Positions 17,243 to 28,100 of a DNA stretch of 64,000 nucleotides are shown here, in pieces. Numbering within the stretch: position 1 is the first letter of the stretch; the number at the start of each line of letters is the position of its first letter. The notes beneath the pieces are model-generated. The model saw nothing but the letters and a program-made list of their open reading frames with translations. It did no database searches and was not told where the DNA came from. Position numbers and translations under genes: made by a program. Source of the DNA: Pseudomonas sp. P7548 (GTDB lineage: Bacteria > Pseudomonadota > Gammaproteobacteria > Pseudomonadales > Pseudomonadaceae); the NCBI RefSeq assembly GCF_013386585.1, contig NZ_JACARO010000086.1, forward strand, positions 1 through 64,000, in the 5' to 3' direction.

Positions 17243-20107
17243 ATGCAACTGACCCAAGCCCCAGCCCCCGGTGCCCGTGCATTGATCCGCGATGAAGAGT
17301 GGATTATCCAGAGCGCCGACCAATGCAATCTTGGTGGCTGGCAGCTCTCCTGCATAGGCGTGTCGGAAACCGTGCGCAATCGTCATGCGCTTTTCCTCAC
17401 TGAACTCGAAGGCGTCACCCTGATTGACCCAGCAAAGACTGAGCTGGTGTACGACGAATCGCCCACATTTATTGCTTCGCGCCTGTTTATCGAGGCGCGT
17501 CTGCGTCAGTCGGCGCTGCAAAGCGAGTCGGTAGTGATTGGTCAGCATGGGGTCATGGATGCGTTGCCGTTTCAGTTGCAGCCTGCTCATCAAGTCTTGC
17601 AGCAGCTGCGCCCGCGCTTGCTCATTGCGGATACAGTAGGCCTTGGTAAAACCCTCGAGGCCGGCATCCTTACCGCCGAGTTGATGCGCAGAGGTAAAGC
17701 TCGCCGCATTTTGGTAGTTACTACCAAAAGTATGATGCGCCAGTTTCAGCAGGAGTTCTGGAACCGCTTTACCATCCCGCTCACCCGCCTGGACTCAGCC
17801 GGTATTCAGCGCATTCGTCGCGATATCCCAGCCAATCACAATCCCTTTAACTACTACGACCGCACCATAATCTCGGTCGATACCTTGAAGCGCGACAGTC
17901 AGTACCGGCACTACCTGGAAAGCGCCTGGTGGGATCTGATCATCATCGACGAAGCCCACAACGTTTCCTATAAGGGCAATCGCACCCAGAGTAATCGCCT
18001 GGCTGAGTTGCTCTCGCAACGCTCCGATGCACTGATCTTGCTCACCGCCACACCACACAACGGCAAAAAGGACAGCTTCGCCAGCCTCGTGCGCATGCTC
18101 GACCCCACGGTGCTGCCAGCAGGGGCCGATTACACCCGCGAGGATGTCGATCACCTTTTTGTTCGCCGCTTCAAGAAAGACGTGCGCGAGCAAATGAAGC
18201 AGGAGTTCCCAGAGCGAGAAGTGTTTCGTTTGGCCTGCGCCGCAAGCCCGGCGGAAAACCTCGCCTTCGATGCCCTAGCCGAGCTCGAACTTAATAGCGA
18301 CGGGACCGGTGCGCGCGACGGCGCCATGTTGTTCCGCACCGTGCTGGAAAAGGCGCTGTTCTCTTCCCCGGCAGCCTGCCTACAAACGCTGAAAGAGCGC
18401 ATCCGTAAGCTCGAGGTAAAGGACGCACGCCATCCTGATCTTGAGGGACTGCGTGATCTTCACGGTCTAGTGCAGTCCATTAGTGCAGACAAATTCAGCA
18501 AATTGCAGCACCTCATCGGCCAGCTCAAACAAGGTCAGCACTGGCGTTGGGATGGCAAAGATCCAAATGACCGCCTGGTGATCTTCACCGAGCGAGTGGA
18601 AACACTGAAATTCCTCCAGCAAGAGCTGCCCAAGGCCCTGGGTTTAAAAGATAACGCCGTAGCCATCCTGCACGGACAATTGCCTGACCAGGAGATCCAG
18701 CAAACAGTTGAAGGTTTTGGCAAAACCCATTCGCCCCTGCGCCTGCTGATTGCCTCGGATGTGGCCTCTGAAGGTCTTAACCTGCACTACCAAGCTCATC
18801 GACTGATCCACTTCGATATTTCCTGGTCGCTGATGGTATTCCAGCAACGCAACGGTCGTGTGGATCGTTATGGTCAACTGCATGCCCCGAAAATCGGCTA
18901 CCTGCTGACCGAACCGCGCCACGAGAAAATTCGCGGTGACTTGCGCTACATGGAAATCCTGATCGATAAGGACGAGCAGGCGGCAAAGAATATCGGCGAT
19001 CCGTCAGCCTTTATGGGGCTGTATGACGAAGAGTTGGAAACCATCGAAGTGGCCAAGGCCATTGAAGGCAACCGCACTGCCGATGAGTTCGCCGCGCTAC
19101 TGGCTGGTGATGATATCGACCCTTTCGAGGCCTTATGGGGCGCGAACGTACCCAGCAACGATAGTGTTGTGCCCGCCAGCACAGCAGCGCTCATGGCGCC
19201 CGCTGCTGAACTCACCAGTCTGTTTAACGACAGCTACATTTATCTTCGCGATGCCTTGCGGTGGCTGGCGCAAGAGTCTCCGGACGAACATGCTGCAATC
19301 AAAACGGATGATGCCAGCCGTACGCTAAGCTTCCAGCCCAGTCGCGACCTTGCTCGGGTGCTTCAGCGTGATCTGGCCAGCGAAATGTGGCCGACCGATA
19401 ACACCTTTGCCTTGAGCGCCGACAAGGCTGTGGTTGAAGAGGCCATCAAACAGGCCCGCGACACCAATGCCTGGCCGCAGCTGCATTACCTCTGGGCGCT
19501 CAACCCCATTGCCCAGTGGCTCGACTACAAACTTATGGCGCTGTTCCGCCGCCAGCGTGCGCCGCTGTTGCGGGTTGCACAGGGGCTGGCCACAGGCGAA
19601 GCCATCGTGCTGGTGCTCGCCCAGGTGCCTAACCGCCGTGGTCAAGCCGTGCTAGCCGAGTGGCTGGGGGTACAGCTCGATGCTGCTGGGCAAGTACAGA
19701 GCGTCATCAGCCTGGAGGAAGCACTGCACCGTACAGGGCTCAACAGCACTGCAAAAGCGCAGGCCAACTATGGCCAGGCGCCGGACAGCAGTACCCTGCA
19801 AAGCGCACTACCCGCGGTTATTCAGGCTGCTGAGAAACACATCAAACCGATCAAGCAGGCCTTCGATGCCAGCTGTCGCCAGCGTCTGGAGCGCGAGTTG
19901 GCCAAGCTGAAAACCCTGCAGCTCAGACACAACGTACAGCTGGAAATCGATTTCGCCAAAGGTATCGAACAGGTCATCGCAGCCAAACGTATGCAGAAAG
20001 AAAGCGCCACCGCCGACCTGTTCAGCAACTACCAACAATGGATACGCGACACCCTGCAACTGGATGACCGCGCTCAGTTCACCGTTGTCGCCGCACTGAT
20101 GGCTTAA
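17243..20107 (+). CDS. SNF2-type helicase, DISARM DrmD-like
   Basis: This 954-residue superfamily-2 helicase has motif I DTVGLGKT at residues 130-137, DEAH at 236-239, TATPH at 268-272, and motif VI QRNGRVDRYGQ near 535, all of SNF2/RapA type. The C-terminal 350 residues show no motif I recognise. It opens a co-directional cluster with a giant adenine methylase 14 bases downstream, as drmD does next to drmMI in class 1 DISARM, where it is thought to translocate on DNA for phage restriction. The DrmD assignment is by architecture and neighbours only. Confidence 0.8.
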   Translation: MQLTQAPAPGARALIRDEEWIIQSADQCNLGGWQLSCIGVSETVRNRHALFLTELEGVTLIDPAKTELVYDESPTFIASRLFIEARLRQSALQSESVVIGQHGVMDALPFQLQPAHQVLQQLRPRLLIADTVGLGKTLEAGILTAELMRRGKARRILVVTTKSMMRQFQQEFWNRFTIPLTRLDSAGIQRIRRDIPANHNPFNYYDRTIISVDTLKRDSQYRHYLESAWWDLIIIDEAHNVSYKGNRTQSNRLAELLSQRSDALILLTATPHNGKKDSFASLVRMLDPTVLPAGADYTREDVDHLFVRRFKKDVREQMKQEFPEREVFRLACAASPAENLAFDALAELELNSDGTGARDGAMLFRTVLEKALFSSPAACLQTLKERIRKLEVKDARHPDLEGLRDLHGLVQSISADKFSKLQHLIGQLKQGQHWRWDGKDPNDRLVIFTERVETLKFLQQELPKALGLKDNAVAILHGQLPDQEIQQTVEGFGKTHSPLRLLIASDVASEGLNLHYQAHRLIHFDISWSLMVFQQRNGRVDRYGQLHAPKIGYLLTEPRHEKIRGDLRYMEILIDKDEQAAKNIGDPSAFMGLYDEELETIEVAKAIEGNRTADEFAALLAGDDIDPFEALWGANVPSNDSVVPASTAALMAPAAELTSLFNDSYIYLRDALRWLAQESPDEHAAIKTDDASRTLSFQPSRDLARVLQRDLASEMWPTDNTFALSADKAVVEEAIKQARDTNAWPQLHYLWALNPIAQWLDYKLMALFRRQRAPLLRVAQGLATGEAIVLVLAQVPNRRGQAVLAEWLGVQLDAAGQVQSVISLEEALHRTGLNSTAKAQANYGQAPDSSTLQSALPAVIQAAEKHIKPIKQAFDASCRQRLERELAKLKTLQLRHNVQLEIDFAKGIEQVIAAKRMQKESATADLFSNYQQWIRDTLQLDDRAQFTVVAALMA

Positions 20108-20121
20108 GGAAGGAATACAGC

Positions 20122-23100
20122 ATGAGTTTTGCCATCACCGGCCTCACCAATGCCAACGAGTTCTACAGCCAGCATTACCTGGACGAGATCCTCGAAAAAG
20201 ACCTCAAGCCGCTGTTTGACCAATGGAAAGAGCAGGGCGCGCAAAGCCCCGTCGTTCGTCTGCGCACTGCCGCGGGGGCTAATGGTTACTTCCGTGCCCG
20301 CGAGCGCTTTCTGAATGAGCGCAAAACTAGCGAACGCGCCAGCCTGTTTATTGACCTGGTGCAGCCTCTGCTCGCTGCCTTGGGTTACGAACTTGCGCCG
20401 CAGAACCTGACGTTGGCCGAAGGAGAATTGCCGGTGCTCGCGGTGTATCGCGATGCCAAACACCAGCCGCTGTTGGTCATTGCGGCAGCTAATGCCAATG
20501 CGGAGGACGACGACAGCAGCCCGCTGCAATTGCTTGCGCCAGCGGCCAGTGAGCAAGGCAAAGGTAAATATGCCCATAGCGACTGGGAGGAAACCCTCAG
20601 CAAGCGTCTGTTAGCCGACGACCACCCGCCACGCTGGGTGTTGCTGCTGCACCATGAAGAGTGGTTGCTGATCGAGCGCAGCAAATGGGGGCGCAAGGCA
20701 CTGCTGCGCTTCAACCTGCCGGAGCTGTTCGGCCCGCGTGATGACAAACAGTTCCGTGCCATGGCCGCGCTGCTTGGCAGCCAGTCGGTGCTGCCGGTGG
20801 AAGGTGGCGTGGCGCTGCTCGACAGTTTGGATGACAGCTCGCACAAACATGCCTTTGAGGTATCCACTGATCTCAAATACGCCCTGCGTGAATGCATCGA
20901 GCTGATTGCCAATGAGGCCATCTGGTACAAACGCACGGTGGCCAAGGAGAAGGTGTTCGAGCGTAACGATACCGACCTGGCCGACCAGCTCAGCCGTGAA
21001 AGCCTGCGCTACATGTACCGCCTACTGTTCATGTTTTATATCGAGGCGCGGCCCGAGCTGGGCTATGCGCCCATCGATGCCGAGGCCTACCTTAAGGGCT
21101 ATAGCATCGAGCACCTGCGCGAGCTGGAACAAACCCCGCTGACCACCAGCGAAGCTCAGGAAGGTTTCTATTTTCACGATAGCCTCAAGCAATTGTTTGG
21201 CCTGATCTGGCAAGGCTATCCGCGCCGGGATGCTACGGCGAGTCAGCTCGACCTAGGTGGCAGCCATGATGGCTTGCTCGACAATGGCTTCACCATCGCG
21301 CCGCTACAAGGCCACCTGTTTGACCCTGCGCGCACACCGCTACTGGGTAGCGTCAAGCTGCGTAACTCGGTGCTGCAGAAAGTCATCGAGCTAATGTCAT
21401 TGTCCCGGGGCGGTGGCAAGAGCCGTCGTGGGCGTATCAGCTATGGCACCCTCGGTATCAACCAGCTGGGTGCTGTGTACGAATCGCTGCTGTCCTTCCG
21501 TGGTTTTTTTGCCGAAGAAAATCTCTACGAGGTACGCCCTGACCCCAACGGGAAGAAGGCAAGTACGGGCGAAGAGAGCGAAGAAGACGATTCGAGCGAG
21601 AGCGATACGGACAGAGAGGAAGGCCTCGATACCCCCGGCGCAGCCGAGAAGAAAAAAGACGCCGAAGTCAACCCGCTGGATGCGGCCTACTTTGTACCTG
21701 CCAGTAGCATCAGCCAGTACACCGACGCCGAACGGCTGTTTGGCGGCAATACCAAGATTCATCCTAAAGGCAGCTTTATCTATCGCCTGGCCGGTCGTGC
21801 CCGCGAGAAGTCGGCCAGCTACTACACCCCTGAAGTACTGACCAAATGCCTAGTCGAGCATGCGCTAAGAGAAATCCTGCCCGGTAGAACGGCGGATGAA
21901 ATTCTGAAGCTCACCGTGTGCGAGCCGGCCATGGGCAGCGCGGCGTTTTTGAACGAGGCCGTCAGCCAATTGGCCGAAGCCTACCTGCAAGCTAAACAGA
22001 AAGAGTTAGGCCGCACCATCCCACACGAGCAGTACACCGAAGAAAAACAGCGGGTGAAGATGTTCATTGCCGACAGTAATGTCTTTGGTGTGGACCTCAA
22101 CCCCATTGCGGTGGAGCTAGCCGAAGTCTCCTTGTGGCTCAACGCCATTTTCAAAGGCAGCCATGTGCCGTGGTTTGGCTTGCAGCTCTACAACGGTAAC
22201 TCCCTGGTGGGGGCACGACGCGAACTATTTAGCACCGCCCAGCTCAGCCCAGGCAGGGGTGAAAACGGTCTGCCCGAACGCGACTGGCGCGCCGCCGCGC
22301 CGCGTGCTTTGCCACTCACACAAGTGCCAGCCGCTACCGATGTGTTCCACTTTTTGCTGCCTGCTGAAGGCATGGGCATGGTCAGCGATAAGGTAGTAAA
22401 GGCGCTGGAGCTAGAGGCCTTCGAGCAATTCAAACAATGGCGCAAGGCCTTTACTGCGCCACTCACCGAGGACGAAATTCGTCGCGTACAGGCTTTGAGT
22501 CGGGCCGTGGAACAGCTTTGGCAGCAGCACGCCCAGGAGCTGGCTCGTGTGCGTTCCGCTACTTGCGATGAACTGCATGTATGGCCGGACCCTACCGCCA
22601 ACCACGCCCCTACCAGTACCGCGGAAAAAGACGCTGCCTACCAGCGGGAAATGCTTAGCGAAGCGCAGAAGAATGCCAGCCCCTACCGCCGCCTAAAACT
22701 GATAATGGATGTTTGGTGTGCCCTGTGGTTCTGGCCGCTAGACAAGGCCAGCGAGCTGCCCAGCCGCGAACTCTGGTGGTTTGTGCTGGAAACCGTGCTG
22801 CTTGGCAATGCTCGACTGAGCAGTACCCCGGCCGAAGACCTGTTCCCGGAAACCCAGCCACAACAGGGGCTGAACTTTACCCCCGAGCGCGACCGCTACG
22901 GCCATGTTGACATCGCCGCGCTGGTCGAAGCTCTTCCTCAGTTGCAGGTGGCGCAGCAGGTGGCAGGCCAGCAGCACTTTATGCACTGGGCTCTGGAATT
23001 TGCTGATGTCTTCAAAGTCCGTGGTGGCTTTGATGTGGTTCTAGGCAATCCTCCGTGGATCAAAGTCGAATGGAATGAACAAGCGCTGCTGTCCGACTTT

Positions 23101-25065
23101 GATCCTCGTTTTGCTATTCATAAACTCAGCGCCAAGCAAACGGCCGATCGGCGCGAGGAGGTATTGGTCGCCTCGAAACAGTCTCGCATTGACTACATTG
23201 CCGAATGCACGGCCACTGAGGGTATGGGCGAATTTCTCAATTCCCGGCAGAACTATCCGCTTTTAGAGGGGCAAAAGGCCAATTTGTACAAATGCTTCTT
23301 GCCGCTAATCTGGCAATTGGGCAGTGGCGTACAAGCCTTACTACACCCGGAGGGGCCTTATGAGGATCCCAACGGTGGACTGCTGCGTGAGGCTATGTAT
23401 CAGCGGCTAAGAGCGCACTATCAGTTCCAGAATGAACTGAAGCTATTCGCCGAAATTGGCAATCGGGTTAAATACAGCATTAACGTCTACGGCCTTCCTC
23501 AGGCGGCTACGTTCAGGACCATGGCCAATGTGATGCACCCTCAAACCACGTATGGTTCGCTCGCCCATTCCGGTGGTGGTGTAACCCCAGGCATTAAGAC
23601 CGAAATGGGTACTTGGGACTTGTCCAGCCATTGCAACCGCGTTGTCGAGGTGACAGAAGCCACGTTGGCCATCTTCGCTCAGCTATACGATGAGCCGGGG
23701 ACGCCGCCGCTGCAGGCGCGTCTACCTGCCGTTCATAGCCGCGAGCTGGTTTCGGTTCTAGAAAAGTTCGCTCATGCACCGCATCGGCTAGGTGAACTGA
23801 GCGATGATTTATATTTCACTCAGCATTGGAACGAATCAATCGGCCAATCCGACGGCACCATTCGCCGCCGTCATAGAGAGGATCAGGGATTTGTTGTTCA
23901 GCCGACCGGATTCGTGCTTTCCGGTCCGCATTTCTACGTTGGTAACCCACTCAGTAAAACTCCTAAGCGCGTCTGCGAGACGCACAAGGCATACGACACT
24001 CTCGATCTCGAGGTGCTGCCTAATGATTACTTGTCTCGCAGTAACTATGTTCCTGCTTGTAGCGAGGCTGAGTACGCGAGTCGAACTCCTCGCGTGAGTT
24101 GGATAGAGAGCGGGGAGGCGGAATCGAGGCCGGTGACATCCTATTATCGCCACATCAACCGAGAAATGATCAGCGTTTCCATGGAAAGAACGCTGGTTTC
24201 CGCGATCATCCCCAAAGAGGTTAGTCACCTGCATGCATGCATTAGCGCCGCATTCTTGTCAGTTAATACACTTTTAAATTTTCATTCGATGACGTTGTCC
24301 ATTCCATTGGATTTTTATATGAAATCCACGGGAGCAGGGCACGCCAATTTGGCCTATCTAAGCCGATTGCCCTTAACTTCTAATTCGCCCTCGGCGTCGG
24401 CCCGCGCAGGTTTGTACGTCCGCGCACTTTCTTTGTCTAGTCTATCTGAACACTACGCAGATCTGTGGTTAGATGGTTGGCAACCCGCATTCCAATGGGA
24501 TTCTTGGTCGAGTTCAGATCCGCGTTTGCCGAAGGACTTTTTTGCCCGACTCACCCCTGAATGGCAGCGCAACTGCGCCCTGCGTAGTGACTTCGCCCGC
24601 CGGCAGGCGCTAGTGGAAATTGATGTCCTCGCCGCCCAGGCTTTAAACCTGACCTTAGACGAGCTGCTAACTATCTATCGCGTGCAATTCCCGGTGATGC
24701 GACAGTACGAACGCGATACTTGGTATGACGCCAGGGGCCGCATCGTCTTTACCACTAGCAAAGGTCTAGTTGGCGTTGGCCTGCCGCGTAAGGCCGGCAA
24801 GCGCGATGCTGATTGTACTGTTCGTTTACCTGGCTGTAGTGAGAAAACTCGCCGCCTCGGTTGGGAAGATGTGCAACCCAAAGATGGCCAGCCCCAAGTC
24901 CCTGACGGCACCGTTATCGAGCGGCCCATACTCGACGACACTCAGCCCGGTGGCCCGGCTCTACGCACCATTGAATACATTGCGCCCTTCATCTTGGCTG
25001 ACCGTGAAGCTGACTACCGCGTGGCTTGGGCGCATTTCGAGAAAGCGGCAAGTGACCATGAGTGA
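20122..25065 (+). CDS. Very large N6-adenine DNA methylase, DrmMI/PglX-like
   Basis: The 1647-residue protein has the Eco57I/PglX-type entry YYTPEVLTKCLVEHAL near residue 565, the SAM-binding motif CEPAMGSAAF near 598 (E in place of the usual D) and catalytic motif IV NPPW near 975, which is the adenine-N6 form. Some 375 residues separate motifs I and IV. An acidic low-complexity stretch rich in E, D and S lies near residues 480-515. AAGGAAGGAA precedes the ATG. It probably marks host DNA for self-recognition by the neighbouring helicases. No nuclease motif is evident. It is larger than the usual DISARM methylase. Confidence 0.82.
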   Translation: MSFAITGLTNANEFYSQHYLDEILEKDLKPLFDQWKEQGAQSPVVRLRTAAGANGYFRARERFLNERKTSERASLFIDLVQPLLAALGYELAPQNLTLAEGELPVLAVYRDAKHQPLLVIAAANANAEDDDSSPLQLLAPAASEQGKGKYAHSDWEETLSKRLLADDHPPRWVLLLHHEEWLLIERSKWGRKALLRFNLPELFGPRDDKQFRAMAALLGSQSVLPVEGGVALLDSLDDSSHKHAFEVSTDLKYALRECIELIANEAIWYKRTVAKEKVFERNDTDLADQLSRESLRYMYRLLFMFYIEARPELGYAPIDAEAYLKGYSIEHLRELEQTPLTTSEAQEGFYFHDSLKQLFGLIWQGYPRRDATASQLDLGGSHDGLLDNGFTIAPLQGHLFDPARTPLLGSVKLRNSVLQKVIELMSLSRGGGKSRRGRISYGTLGINQLGAVYESLLSFRGFFAEENLYEVRPDPNGKKASTGEESEEDDSSESDTDREEGLDTPGAAEKKKDAEVNPLDAAYFVPASSISQYTDAERLFGGNTKIHPKGSFIYRLAGRAREKSASYYTPEVLTKCLVEHALREILPGRTADEILKLTVCEPAMGSAAFLNEAVSQLAEAYLQAKQKELGRTIPHEQYTEEKQRVKMFIADSNVFGVDLNPIAVELAEVSLWLNAIFKGSHVPWFGLQLYNGNSLVGARRELFSTAQLSPGRGENGLPERDWRAAAPRALPLTQVPAATDVFHFLLPAEGMGMVSDKVVKALELEAFEQFKQWRKAFTAPLTEDEIRRVQALSRAVEQLWQQHAQELARVRSATCDELHVWPDPTANHAPTSTAEKDAAYQREMLSEAQKNASPYRRLKLIMDVWCALWFWPLDKASELPSRELWWFVLETVLLGNARLSSTPAEDLFPETQPQQGLNFTPERDRYGHVDIAALVEALPQLQVAQQVAGQQHFMHWALEFADVFKVRGGFDVVLGNPPWIKVEWNEQALLSDFDPRFAIHKLSAKQTADRREEVLVASKQSRIDYIAECTATEGMGEFLNSRQNYPLLEGQKANLYKCFLPLIWQLGSGVQALLHPEGPYEDPNGGLLREAMYQRLRAHYQFQNELKLFAEIGNRVKYSINVYGLPQAATFRTMANVMHPQTTYGSLAHSGGGVTPGIKTEMGTWDLSSHCNRVVEVTEATLAIFAQLYDEPGTPPLQARLPAVHSRELVSVLEKFAHAPHRLGELSDDLYFTQHWNESIGQSDGTIRRRHREDQGFVVQPTGFVLSGPHFYVGNPLSKTPKRVCETHKAYDTLDLEVLPNDYLSRSNYVPACSEAEYASRTPRVSWIESGEAESRPVTSYYRHINREMISVSMERTLVSAIIPKEVSHLHACISAAFLSVNTLLNFHSMTLSIPLDFYMKSTGAGHANLAYLSRLPLTSNSPSASARAGLYVRALSLSSLSEHYADLWLDGWQPAFQWDSWSSSDPRLPKDFFARLTPEWQRNCALRSDFARRQALVEIDVLAAQALNLTLDELLTIYRVQFPVMRQYERDTWYDARGRIVFTTSKGLVGVGLPRKAGKRDADCTVRLPGCSEKTRRLGWEDVQPKDGQPQVPDGTVIERPILDDTQPGGPALRTIEYIAPFILADREADYRVAWAHFEKAASDHE

Positions 25066-25153
25066 TTTTGGCAATCTGTTCGCGGTCAAGAGCAATAGCT
25101 ACGGATCTGCTGTCCACGCGGCCCCCCATACTGAAGTTGATCTTGCCGAGTAA
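25058..25153 (+). CDS. 31-codon ORF coupling the methylase and the large helicase
   Basis: ATG 25058 overlaps the methylase stop in the string ATGAGTGA, and the frame runs 31 codons (MSDFGNLFAVKSNSYG... to DLAE) to TAA 25153, five bases before the start of the 2110-residue helicase, which itself has almost no ribosome binding site. It may be a true small protein, a translational coupler or the vestige of a longer gene. No family is recognised. Confidence 0.4.
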   Translation: MSDFGNLFAVKSNSYGSAVHAAPHTEVDLAE

Positions 25154-25158
25154 AAAAT

Positions 25159-28100
25159 ATGCAGCCACTAATCGTTTCTCAGCAGGTCACTCAGGGCGTC
25201 GCAGACTTTCTGCGCACCGCATTCCCGTCCACTACTTCTGGTTTTGAGGGCTTGCTGGAGCGCTTTTTGGCTGAGCGCAGCAATATCTTCAAAGGGCCGT
25301 ATCTGACGTTGCCACTGCCATTTCGCAAGCAACTAAATGGCGGTTTACCAGCTTTTCCTTGGTTACCCGCCAGCTTTGTGCCCCATGCACATCAGGCCAA
25401 GGCTTTTACGCGGCTGGCGGGCTCAGAGGCTCAATCCACGTTGGTGGCAACGGGTACGGGGTCGGGTAAGACCGAGTGCTTTCTATATCCGATCCTTGAG
25501 CATTGTCGTGTGGCGCGTGCCGAGGGGCGGCGTGGCATCAAGGCGATAATCCTGTATCCCATGAATGCCTTGGCCAGCGACCAATCTGGGCGCGTGGCCA
25601 AGGAAATCGTTAAGGCCGCTGGCCTTAGTGGGATTCGTGCAGGCTTGTACGTGGGCGATGCACCGGCTATCGAGTCGCAAACGGTCGCCCAATTGAGCGA
25701 CGGTAGTTATGCGGTGATCACTGACCGCAATGCCCTGCGTGAAAATCCGCCAGATATTCTGCTGACCAACTACAAAATGCTGGATTTTTTGCTGCTGCGT
25801 GCAGCTGATGCCCCTTTGTGGGCGCATCAGCTGCCAGACACGCTACGTTATTTGGTGGTGGATGAGCTGCATACGTTTGATGGTGCGCAGGGTACTGATC
25901 TGGCCTGTTTGATTCGCCGTCTCAAGGGACGTCTGAATGCGCCGCCAGGCCAGTTGGTGTGCGTCGGTACTTCGGCAACGTTGGGCGATGATGGCGTTAG
26001 CGATTTGCTGGACTTTGCCGGTGATGTGTTTGGTGAAGTGTTGGATGACAGTGCGGTTATCTCCGAGGACCGCGAGTCGGTTGGGGATTATCTCGCTGAA
26101 GCCCTGGTTGAGTTCACCCAAAGCCCGCAGCCCAGTGATCTGCATACCTTGGCCCCCGAGAACTATGACGACCTGAGTGCCTATCTGGCGGCCCAAGCAC
26201 CCTTGTGGTTCGGTGAGCCTTGCTCGGTCGCGCAGGCAGAGGATTTTGCTTGGCGCTGTGGCTTGGGTAAGGACCTGAAGAGCCACTTTGCCTTCCAGAA
26301 TCTTTTGCGTGATTTGGAGCGTCTTGGACCAAAGTCCGTGTTGCTGGATGACCTGTTAGTGCTGCTCAAGCGCCGTTTGCCGAGCTGCGATGATGAGCGC
26401 TTTGCGTTACTTTGGTTGTCTAGCCTGCTGTCGTTGGTAGCGCATGCACGCCAGGATGCACATCAGAACTTTTTCTTGCAGGTGAAGGTGGAAATCTGGC
26501 TACGTGAGTTGCGCCGCATGGTGGCTGTGCTGGATGCTGAGCCGCAGCTTCGGCATCACGATGACTTACGTAAAGTCGATATGGAGCGGCTGCATCTGCC
26601 GGTGATCCATTGCCGCGAGTGCCACGCCACCGGCTGGGGTTCTACGCAACAAAAGATCAGTCCCAATCAACTGACCCATGACCTGCAGTCGTTTTACAGC
26701 GCGTTCTTCGCCGAGGATGTGAGCACCCGTTTTATTTTTCCCTCCAGCGCGGGGGCGAACCCCACAGTGTTCCAGCGCAAGCAGGTATGTCCTGCGTGCG
26801 GCACCTTGCATCAGGCATCGCAAACCGAATGCTCACACTGTGAGGATCAGCCTTTGCTGGCAGTGGATATTGCCAGCAACCTGCGTGAAGGTATGCGCAA
26901 TGGCGCGAAGTACACCAAATCGCACCATGATTGTCCTTTCTGTGCCGGTTATAAAACGCTGACGATTGTTGGTTCGCAAGCGGCCAGTCTGGCGGCGGTG
27001 ATGGTGGGACAGTTGTTTGCAACGCGCTTCAACCCGGACAAAAAGCTGATTGCTTTCTCTGACTCGGTACAGGATGCGGCGCATCGTGCAGGATTCCTTG
27101 CCGCGCGAACCTGGCGAATGAACTTACGGGCGGCGTTGGCGCAGGTAATTGCTGATGCCTATGCAGCTGGGCGACCTGTGACACTGGAAAATTTGCCAAC
27201 AGTATTCGCGCAACGTTGGCGCACGGCGCTAGGCGATGGTCATTACATTGCTAACTTCCTGCCGCCGCAAATGCAGTGGCTACGTGATTACGAGTCCCTG
27301 ATGGAAGAGGGGGCGCTGCCTGAAAGCAGCAACCTACCTGGCGAATTGGCGAGGGTGTTGCCTTGGGTGCTCAATGCAGAATTTGGCCAGGATGCTCATA
27401 TTGGCCGCACTCTGGTAGCGACGGGAACTGCTTGCGTAGTGCCACTTGCAGGCAAGTTAGACGAAGCCGCTCAATGGCTGTTGCCACGTCTACGTGACAC
27501 GCTTGAACCGTTAGCCGCCGCGCAGTTGGACGAAGTTGTTGTTTTACTACGCGGGTTACTGGAAAACATGCAGCGCATCGGGGCTTGGCGTGATCAGGAG
27601 CTAGGGTTTTATGCGCGAATGGGTAGCAGCCCTTGGGGGTATAAGAAGAATCCAAGCCAGTTTAAGCTTCTAACCAGCCCTCGGCCTCCGAGGTTTTTGA
27701 CACTGGCAGAGTTTGGTCGCTGCGTCAGTGTAACTAAGAGCCATGCCCGTTTGTTTAGCGACTGGGCGTTCAAGGCATTGCCTGCTTTGCATAAACTGGC
27801 GCTGGGCACGGATGCCTTGATTGCACCGCTTTATCGACTTGCTCTTGAGGCATTGGAAAACGTTGGCTTAGCAGGTTTTGAGGAGGCCACCGAGAAACCG
27901 GATATCCGTGTATGGGGGCTGGAGCCCTCTGCTTTCCACGTTATCTTGGGGGGCAAGGTGTGGCGGTGTGCCAGCTGCCACAGCACCACACTCTCTGGTC
28001 CAGAGGATGATTTTTCTGAGCAAGCGTGTCGCCGTGTCGGTTGTCGGGGCGAGTTGCACGCACTAGATGTACCCGGTGATTTTTATCGCAAGCTCTACCT

